A stretch of DNA of 64,000 bases from Laccaria trichodermophora (taxonomy: Eukaryota; Basidiomycota; Agaricomycetes; Agaricales; Hydnangiaceae): the NCBI GenBank assembly GCA_018417955.1, contig JACTVC010000032.1, positions 434,001 to 498,000 of the forward strand, given 5' to 3'. The translations under genes and the position numbers were made by a program. This document shows, in pieces, positions 57,148 to 64,000 of the stretch (the stretch's first letter is position 1; the number at the start of each line of letters is the position of its first letter). Under the pieces are notes generated by a model. The model searched no databases. It saw nothing but the letters and a program-made list of their open reading frames with translations, and had not been told where the DNA came from.

Positions 57148-58509
57148 AAGCCCCCCTATTTCCCATTTAACGAGGGTGATACTCCTCCGGCAGATCGATG
57201 TCTGTTAGGCGACGCTTGTGCCAATTGATTGGAAACCCATCCAAGAGTCTTGCATGCAGGCGGTGAAGCGATGCCGGAGCTATCTGGTTGAGTTGCTCCT
57301 TTGGTCCTCGAGAGCTACGGTTACGACGGCGGAAGTAGTCCTTCCACATTCCTGGTGTTTTGAACTTTGCAGTCCCTTGCAGGATCTCCTTCGTGAGGTC
57401 CGTGAACATAGCCTCCATCTTAGAATCCCATTCCCCAGTCCAAAAGAAGCATCCGTCATCCAGGACATCCTTGGAAGGATATAAAGACTTGTCCTTGTCT
57501 CCGTCACTGCGGATACAGCCGAAGAGAATGTCGACTTCTTGCGGGGTCATCTCGTCAGTGTAGAGAAACATGGGGAACTCATCGTCAGAGTCGATGTTTC
57601 CGCGCCGATGAAGGTAAACGTCGGGTGATGGCCCGTCCATGAACTGGGCAACTAACTCAGAACCGCCCCATTTACGACCTAGCCAAGCTTCAGGTCCACC
57701 CATACCTATAAGAACTCGTGCGTGGGGACGGTGGATGATATCGTTAACGCGGCTCATATAGTAGGCCTTGAGTGCACCCTGAGCCATGTATATGAAGGGG
57801 GGCTCCACTGCTGACGATGGTTTGCCCACTAGTCGATCAGTATCGGATACGTCTTCGGGCTTGAACCTGCTGAAGTCCTCCACCTTCACTCCAATTTTGA
57901 AGGGAATTCCCCAGCGAACCGCCTTGTATAGTAATGCTGCTACAGTGGAACAATCAGGGGAGCAGGCTGCCCAATACCGCAGACGAGCCTGAGCGCTTTC
58001 GTCACCGATTAAAAGATACCCCACCTCCAGGAAGTCCTTGTTCCATGCCAGCAGTTTCTTGCTGGTCCATGGTGGATTAACGACATCAAAGTCTTGGCCT
58101 AATTTGCGGAGCTCGATCACGAAATTAGCTCGTTGTAGGGGAAGTGGAACGGACGATCGCGACAAAGAGCGAACGGGTGAAGCGGAACGCCTTCGCCCCA
58201 AGAGGCTCCTTTCTTGCCGGTCGTTAGACGGCCTTGTGCTCGCTGAGGACTCGCCAGAGAAAGACTCGTTGGATGCAATGGCAACCATTGACTTCACCCA
58301 TTTTGAATCTGAAGCAATAGGCGATGATGCTCTGGGAACGAAGAGTTGCGGGTATGCACTAGTGGGCACCACTACTTATCATAACTTATAGTCAATTGCC
58401 TGCACAGTCATTTATTTGCAGCCCAGTAAAAATATGAAATGAAATGGCTAGGCAAATGAAATGATATGTGTCTTATTTCATTCTGTCTACCTTATGTCAT
58501 TCAACTTGG

Positions 58510-59030
58510 GATCCTGTCATTCTTCCCTAGGACTATTTATCATTGCTTCTCTAGGGCGATATTTTTGATATTTCATTCTTCCCCAGGGCTATATATCATT
58601 GCTTCCCAGAGTGATATTTTTGATATTTCATTCTTCCCCAGAGCTATATATCATTGCTTCTCTAGGGCGATATTTTTGATATTTCATTCTTCCCCAGGGC
58701 TATATATTATTACTTGCCTAGGGCGATATTTTTGGTATTTCATTTTTACCCAGGGCTATATATCATTGCTTGCCTAGGGTGATATTTTTGATATTTCATT
58801 GTTTTGCAGGGCTATATATCATTGCTTGCCTAGGGTGATATTTTTGGTATTTCATTGTTCTCCAGGGCTATATTTTTGGTATTTCATTTTTCCCCAGGGC
58901 TATATATCATTGCTTGCTTAGGGCGATATTTTTGATATTTCATTGTTTTCCAGGGCTATATATCTTTGCTTGCCTAGGGCGATATTTTTGGTATTTCATT
59001 TTTCCCTAGGGCAATATTTCTGGTATTTCA
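58510..59030. repeat. Minisatellite A (about 55-60 base unit), left arm
   Basis: There are about nine units of AGGGCTATATATCATTGCTT, GCCTAGGGCGATATTTTTG and ATATTTCATTNTTCCCC, with drift between units. They are mirrored in the right arm. Confidence 0.85.
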
Positions 59031-59329
59031 GGGTTGTTAGGAAAGTGGTCACATGACCAATTCCCTAAAATAGCAAAAAAAATTAAAGTTGTAGCCCCGC
59101 ACTCTAGCTTCTAGAATCTATTTGAATTATGTTCTGAAGTGCTCCTGTAGTGGAGATATGATGTAAAAGACTTTCAAAAGTGTCGCGTTTTTTTTTGTTT
59201 TTTGTGTTTTTCTCCATGAAAACAAAACCAAACAACATGATTTCAGTATATTTAGAAAGCTAAAAGAAAGGGCTACAATTATTGTATCATGGGAAAAATG
59301 ACCAAAAAAGGAAGGTGCATGTAGTGTGT

Positions 59330-59830
59330 GCTTTTCATTAGAATGGTTTGTAGTGTCTGCTTTTTGAGACTGCAAAAGATTTGTAGTGTGCGCTTTTTCA
59401 TTAAAAAAGTTTGTAGTGTCTGCTTTTGAGACTACAAAAGATTTGTAGTGTCCGCTTTTTCATTAAAAAAGTTTGTAGTGTCTGCTTTTTAAGACTGCAA
59501 AAGATCTGTAGTGTCCGCTTTTTGAGACTACAAAAGATTTGTAGTGTGCGCTTTTTCATTAAAAAAGTTTGTATTGTCTGCTTTTTGAGACTGCAAAAGA
59601 TCTGTAGTGTCCGCTTTTTGAGACTACAAAAGATTTGTAGTGTGCGCTTTTTCATTAAAAAAGTTTGTAGTGTCCGCTTTTTGAGACTACAAAAGATTTA
59701 TAGTGTGCGCTTTTTCATTAGAAAAGTTTGTAGTGTCCGCTTTTTGAGACTACAAAAGATTTGTAGTATGCGCTTTTTCATTAAAAAAGTTTGTAGTGTC
59801 TGCTTTTTGAGACTACAAAAGTTTGTAGTT
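59330..59830. repeat. Minisatellite B (GTAGTGTCCGCTTTTTGAGAC type), left arm
   Basis: Alternating blocks TTTGTAGTGTGCGCTTTTTC / ATTAAAAAAGTTTGTAGTGT and CCGCTTTTTGAGACTACAAA form repeats of about 30 and 60 bases. Open frames across them are artefacts. Confidence 0.85.
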
Positions 59831-60479
59831 AACATGTAGTTTATAGTGTCCCTGACTCTGTATAGGTTCTGGGGGATGTGGTTGAAGGATTGACATGACC
59901 TTACATATTGCCATTGCTGCAGTATTAGTTTTTGACAGCATGCCCAGTTGGCTTTCAGTCCAGGGAGGCCATTCATATTGATAACTATCTTTGGGACAGG
60001 CCAATAGCTGCTGCAGTCTATTCCTTCATATTGATAGCTACTGTCCTATGTCAAAACACAGTTATAGGTTCATGGAGACATGGGTTGAAGGATTGACTGA
60101 CCTTACATATTGCCATTGCTGCAGCATTAGTTTTTGACATCATGCCCAAGTTAACTTTCATATCAGGACAGGCTATTTTCTGCTTTAACATTGATAGCTA
60201 TTGGCCTGTCCCAAAGATAGTTATCAATATGAATAGCCCCCCCTGGTCTGAAAGCCAACTGGGCATGATGTCAAAAACTAATGCTGCAGCAATGGCAGTA
60301 TGTAAGGTCATGTCAATCCTTCAACCCATATCTCCATGAACCTATAACTGTGTTTTGAAATAGGACAGTAGCTATCAATATGAAGGAATAGACTGCAGCA
60401 ATGGCAATATGTAAGGTCATGTCAATCCTTCAACCACATCCCCCAGAACCTATACAGAGTCAGGGACACTATAAACTAC

Positions 60480-60900
60480 ATGTTAACTACAAACTTTTGC
60501 AGTCTTAAAAAGCAGACACTACAAACTTTTTTAATGAAAAAGCACATACTACAAATCTTTTGTAGTCTCAAAAGTGGACACTACAAACTTTTCTAATGAA
60601 AAAGCGCACACTATAAATCTTTTGTAGTCTCAAAAAGCGGACACTACAAACTTTTTTAATGAAAAAGCGCACACTACAAATCTTTTGTAGTCTCAAAAAG
60701 CGGACACTACAGATCTTTTGCAGTCTCAAAAAGCAGACACTACAAACTTTTTTAATGAAAAAGCGGACACTACAAATCTTTTGTAGTCTCAAAAGCAGAC
60801 ACTACAAACTTTTTTAATGAAAAAGCGCACACTACAAATCTTTTGCAGTCTCAAAAAGCAGACACTACAAACCATTCTAATGAAAAGCACACACTACATG
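60480..60900. repeat. Minisatellite B, right arm (inverted)
   Basis: Inverted copy of 59330-59830. The right arm is slightly shorter, with fewer repeat units. Confidence 0.85.
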
Positions 60901-61189
60901 CACCTTCCTTTTTTGGTCATTTTTCCCATGATACAATAATTGTAGCCCTTTCTTTTAGCTTTCTAAATATACTGAAATCATGTTGTTTGGTTTTGTTTTC
61001 ATGGAGAAAAACACAAAAAACAAAAAAAAACGCGACACTTTTGAAAGTCTTTTACATCATATCTCCACTACAGGAGCACTTCAGAACATAATTCAAATAG
61101 ATTCTAGAAGCTAGAGTGCGGGGCTACAACTTTAATTTTTTTTGCTATTTTAGGGAATTGGTCATGTGACCACTTTCCTAACAACCCTG

Positions 61190-61700
61190 AAATACCAGAA
61201 ATATTGCCCTAGGGAAAAATGAAATACCAAAAATATCGCCCTAGGCAAGCAAAGATATATAGCCCTGGAAAACAATGAAATATCAAAAATATCGCCCTAA
61301 GCAAGCAATGATATATAGCCCTGGGGAAAAATGAAATACCAAAAATATAGCCCTGGAGAACAATGAAATACCAAAAATATCACCCTAGGCAAGCAATGAT
61401 ATATAGCCCTGCAAAACAATGAAATATCAAAAATATCACCCTAGGCAAGCAATGATATATAGCCCTGGGTAAAAATGAAATACCAAAAATATCGCCCTAG
61501 GCAAGTAATAATATATAGCCCTGGGGAAGAATGAAATATCAAAAATATCGCCCTAGAGAAGCAATGATATATAGCTCTGGGGAAGAATGAAATATCAAAA
61601 ATATCACTCTGGGAAGCAATGATATATAGCCCTGGGGAAGAATGAAATATCAAAAATATCGCCCTAGAGAAGCAATGATAAATAGTCCTAGGGAAGAATG
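61190..61700. repeat. Minisatellite A, right arm (inverted)
   Basis: Inverted copy of 58510-59030 (AATATCGCCCTAGGCAAGCA, ATGATATATAGCCCTGGG). Confidence 0.85.
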
Positions 61701-62151
61701 ACAGGATCCCAAGTTGAATGACATAAGGTAGACAGAATGAAATAAGACACATATCATTTCATTTGCCTAGCCATTTCATTTCATATTTTTACTGGGCTGC
61801 AAATAAATGACTGTGCAGGCAACTGCCCAGTATTTATCATATAAGTGGTGCCCACCACTCGCTAGTCGGTCGTGATCTGGGAAGACTAGGAAGGTTTTGG
61901 GGAGTTTTTGATGGTGAAGAGTTCTTAGAAGTGGGACGTGATGGAACACGATTAGTTTTAGACGGTGACGAAGATCGCGAACGATCTGTAACAAGGGGTT
62001 GACTCAGCGAAGATGGAGGAGCACCTCTTAAAGGTTTTCTCAAACTGGATCTTTCGGATTTGGATCCGTCGACTCCTCTAACTTCAATAGTCTCTCCTAC
62101 TTCTGTTCTAACGCCGGCCAGGTTGTCGTTAATTCCCACAGTGTCCACCGT

Positions 62152-62699
62152 TGCGGGAACCTATTACGAGGTAGCGAAGTAGTTTGAGTCTCTCATAGTT
62201 AACGACGTAGACGACTGGCGAGCGGATGAAGTAATTACGATTGTCGCAATGGTGTAATGACCTTATAGGAAGGTCGGAATCTAAGAGTCTTGCGGAATTA
62301 CGCTAAGCGAGATGCTACTTGCGCTCTGGAATGCCACGAGCGTAGCTAATCTCTCCTTTCCCGGAATGCCGCAGAAAGGTTCAACGCAATCCTGCAGGAT
62401 GGAATGGAAAAGAGAACGGTAAACGCGCAAAGACGGAGAGGCATGAGCTCTCCTAGATAGTCACAAACAGTTACTGACCTAATCACACTATTCCTTTGGG
62501 TAGCTTGGTGAAGAGTCGTGAAGACGATGCTCTTGACAGCAAGCAGGGACGAAGAAGATGGATGTAAAAAAGATGATCATAACTCCATGACTAGAAGCTT
62601 TGTAACTAAATGTGACTATCGTGACTGTAACGCGTAAATGAAGAGAAATCGTTGAATAGGAAATACCATAATGTTGAGATACTGTCCGGTCCCCTCACA
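62152..62699 (-). repeat. 5' LTR
   Basis: This is the partner of 56600-57147 and the same length (548). Transcription would run leftward into the gag-like ORF, which begins at the LTR edge. Confidence 0.9.
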
Positions 62700-62986
62700 G
62701 GACACCAAACTTGTTGTTGAGTTTGTAAAGAAGCGCTGGTCTATTTGAGAGGATCAAAATCACGTATTGTTGAAGTGGAAGAACATATCACGAACTTGAT
62801 AATGAAATCATGTTCAGCCTCGAGCCTGGCCAAACATTGTGCAGTGCTAAGCTTTTCTTTTGCATACTGGTGCAAGGCTTCCTTGAGTGTGTCGTCATCT
62901 GGGTCTTCAAAAAACAGGTCATCAGCAAAGATGAACCAGGGGCGGCAGAGTGCGCAGCGACAAACAATTTTTTGGCCCATAGCCAT
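62700..62986 (-). pseudogene. 5' fragment of an unidentified gene truncated by the LTR element
   Basis: The start is MAMGQKIVCRCALCRPWFIF, then ADDLFFEDPDDDTLKEALHQ and AKEKLSTAQCLARLEAEHDF. A likely intron (GTTCGTGATATG to CTCAAATAG) leads to PALLYKLNNKFGV, where the LTR begins. The pattern CxxC plus a helical region followed by L..LNNKFG resembles the N-terminus of Agaricomycete transposase/integrase-type proteins with a helix-turn-helix. That link is tentative. Confidence 0.5.
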
Positions 62987-63074
62987 TTATTCCGGTTGGG
63001 TTGTTATTGCTCATGAGTTCGAAGGTGAAATAAATCGGTGGAGGGATGACACTTTGAACTTGAATCTGGCCAGC

Positions 63075-63081
63075 TTATATA
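63075..63081 (-). promoter_or_regulatory. TATA box of the truncated gene
   Basis: The minus strand reads CCTATATAAGC about 90 bases before the ATG at 62986. The position fits a core promoter. Confidence 0.45.
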
Positions 63082-63109
63082 GGTCAACAGGCCTCAGCAA
63101 GAAATTTAA

Positions 63110-63888
63110 TTAGCCATGATTCTTCAACTGTACATAATGCGGTCTAAGCGAGGATAGTACTGCTGAAGGGTTCAAGATTACAGCTACTGACGTTTCAGAA
63201 TGGAAGTGTGAAGGATGTAAGTGAGGTGGATGTGTTTACATACACGGCAAGATATCGACAACTATGAAGGAGCCCCGAATCTGGAGAAAGCATCATCTTA
63301 ATTACCCTCTGCCGTCTCATCATCGGAAGGGTCCTTTTCCTCTGAGCTAAGAGAACGAAGCTGGAGCGCACGACAAATATGGCTGCAGTGGTGTTGCGCT
63401 GTGAAAGTCTTGATGCCCTCCAGCCCATGATCCCCGATGCCAGAGTCCCTGTGTGTTGATTAAAATAAAAAACATGGAACAGTGAGGGATAACCATGCAT
63501 GATTGCTGGGAATGAGACATCGGATCGAAGAGAATGAATGTATCAATGCCGCGGATAGTCATTGGAGACTGTGAAGCGTTCACTCTGAACTTCTCACATA
63601 GCTGAAGCCAAGAGGGAAGGAGGAGGCAAGAATGGGTGGATCTGGGATCAACACCCATGAGTGAGCAATGAGCAGTTACAAGATACTCAGCTGGCCCAAC
63701 ATGATTATGCATACTGTAGGAAGTACAGTTATACAAAGCACTACATGTAGTGCAAGAGGATGGCAAGACTGCTGACAAGGTGGTGGTTCAAGACAAAAGA
63801 TCAATATATTATGTAAGATATCCAAATCTAGCTATATACCACTGTTTGACTATGGCCTCTGGGCATTCCCTTCCAATCCTATATCACA
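63110..63888 (-). mobile_element. Probable LTR of a second retrotransposon
   Basis: On the minus strand TGTGATATAGGATTGG (ending at 63888) follows a polypurine tract, as a 3' LTR should. No gene was found in this stretch. The other boundary is not visible because the partner LTR is outside the window, so the left limit is a guess. Confidence 0.4.
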
Positions 63889-64000
63889 AAGCCCCCCAAT
63901 GTCCAGAGGGCATGTAAGGAAAACAATGGTGGGGAAGAATAATAGAATAGAAATCCTCTTGCCCCCCAGAGTGAATATCAGGATAAAATGAGACCAAAAG
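63889..64000 (-). other. Polypurine tract and internal edge of the second retrotransposon
   Basis: The minus strand has GGACATTGGGGGGCTT immediately before TGTGATATAGG, like the GGGGGGCTT-TGTGAGG junction of the element at 56.6-62.7 kb. A similar tract (CTCTGGGGGGCAAGAGG) lies 70 bases further in. Confidence 0.45.

Larger units (their letters stand above)
58364..61858. mobile_element. 3.5 kb near-perfect palindrome (foldback element, hAT-like duplication)
   Basis: Arms of about 1.6 kb (58364 to ~60015 and ~60190 to 61858) are inverted copies so alike that ORFs at 58466-58777(+) and 61441-61752(-), and at 59127-59375(-) and 60843-61091(+), encode identical peptides. The loop is about 175 bases. 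Eight-base flanks GCACTAGT and TCGCTAGT (58356-58363, 61859-61866) agree at six sites, one mismatch being CA/CG. The tips share GGGCACCACT. There is no transposase. Confidence 0.85.
57167..62148 (-). pseudogene. Gag-like ORF split by the palindromic element
   Basis: The 5' part (62148-61860) reads out of the LTR through TVDTVGINDNLAGVRTEVGE to PSLPRSRPTS. The 3' part resumes at about 58360 with TSAYPQLFVPRASSPIASDS and continues for ~400 codons (RANFVIELRKLGQDFDVVNP; MGGPEAWLGRKWGG; FPINWHKRRLTDIDLP), stopping next to the polypurine tract. The ACTAGYG target duplication joins them in frame. No zinc knuckle or enzyme motif is seen, so the gag identity rests on position. Confidence 0.65.
56600..62699 (-). 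mobile_element. LTR retrotransposon, gag-only (non-autonomous), young
   Basis: Two 548-base LTRs in direct orientation bound a region with one gag-like ORF and no protease, reverse transcriptase or integrase. A polypurine tract lies next to the 3' LTR (minus strand, GGGAAATAGGGGGGCTT ending at 57148). Orientation is minus: the 5' LTR is the one at 62152-62699. Flanking five-base sequences (ATATG, GGACA) do not match, so this copy may have recombined. A large palindrome is nested within. Confidence 0.85.

Noticed and set aside
58466..58777. A 103-codon hydrophobic ORF resembling a membrane protein
   Set aside because: It lies in minisatellite A and occurs again, inverted, in the other palindrome arm. 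The hydrophobicity comes from AT-rich repeats.
59401..59839. Long ORFs on both strands with repeats such as MKKRTLQIFCSLKKR and RLQKICSVRF
   Set aside because: They are translations of a minisatellite whose unit length is compatible with open frames. There is no gene structure.
60843..61091. Identical 82-codon ORF in both palindrome arms
   Set aside because: Identity is explained by the palindrome. There is no motif and no start context.
58510..61700. CRISPR-like array of regular repeats
   Set aside because: Units are AT-rich minisatellites without unique spacers, in a eukaryotic transposon.
63195..63778. Overlapping minus-strand ORFs near the right edge
   Set aside because: No domain and no splice support. 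The position fits a retrotransposon LTR.

Overview
The window is nuclear DNA of a mushroom-forming basidiomycete (Agaricomycetes). The evidence is compact genes with many GT-AG introns of about 45-65 bases, fungal housekeeping proteins (NatC acetyltransferase, ER Hsp70 ending in HDEL, BOLA2/Fra2, NHP6, KES1-type oxysterol-binding protein), and families typical of Agaricomycetes: a CHAT/TPR protein, an AIG1-like G-domain coiled-coil protein, an alpha-kinase-associated zinc-finger protein, a KDZ transposase and a TET/JBP-like dioxygenase. All gene models come from reading spliced frames by eye. No alignment or search was run.

Layout. 1-15.5 kb is gene-dense euchromatin: C1-domain protein, ACOT9-like thioesterase, NAA30, BiP/Kar2, FluG-like amidohydrolase, BOL2, ARMT1-like phosphatase (with a TA-flanked MITE 13 bases after its stop) and a secreted polyamine/amine oxidase. 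15.5-25.4 kb is an AT-rich block with almost no CpG. It holds a broken retrotransposon gag-protease (minus strand), a Pack-MULE-like element carrying a decayed RecQ-like helicase, a solo LTR, and an intact ~1,400-residue CHAT protein with two tandem degenerate GTPase-like domains. The first exons of that CHAT gene lie in CpG-normal DNA, so a composition boundary cuts through the gene. 26.3-28.8 kb returns to housekeeping genes (NHP6, KES1). 29-39 kb is accessory: a G-domain/coiled-coil gene with a premature stop, a duplicated scrap of its 3' end, a second MITE copy, a ~0.9 kb TIR element, and a truncated alpha-kinase-type gene.

40.1-54.7 kb looks like one large composite KDZ transposon. It carries a KDZ transposase with CxC2 cysteine cluster (two in-frame TGA stops), a convergent TET/JBP-like 2-oxoglutarate dioxygenase (one in-frame TGA just before its HxD motif), and five or six passenger genes of unknown function, including a Myb/homeobox-like protein and one with about nine SIFDFQ repeats. 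A small unknown gene and an array of tRNA-like (SINE-type) units follow.

56.6-62.7 kb is a young LTR retrotransposon (548-base LTRs differing at two sites, both CpG/CpA) encoding only a gag-like ORF. That ORF is split by a 3.5 kb near-perfect palindrome with hAT-like target duplication. The LTR element truncates another gene (62.7-63.0 kb), and a second LTR element begins at the right edge. A recurring theme is C-to-T type decay (CpG loss, CGA/TGG to TGA stops, CG/CA differences between LTR copies) in a genome segment that also encodes a 5-methylcytosine-dioxygenase-like protein.
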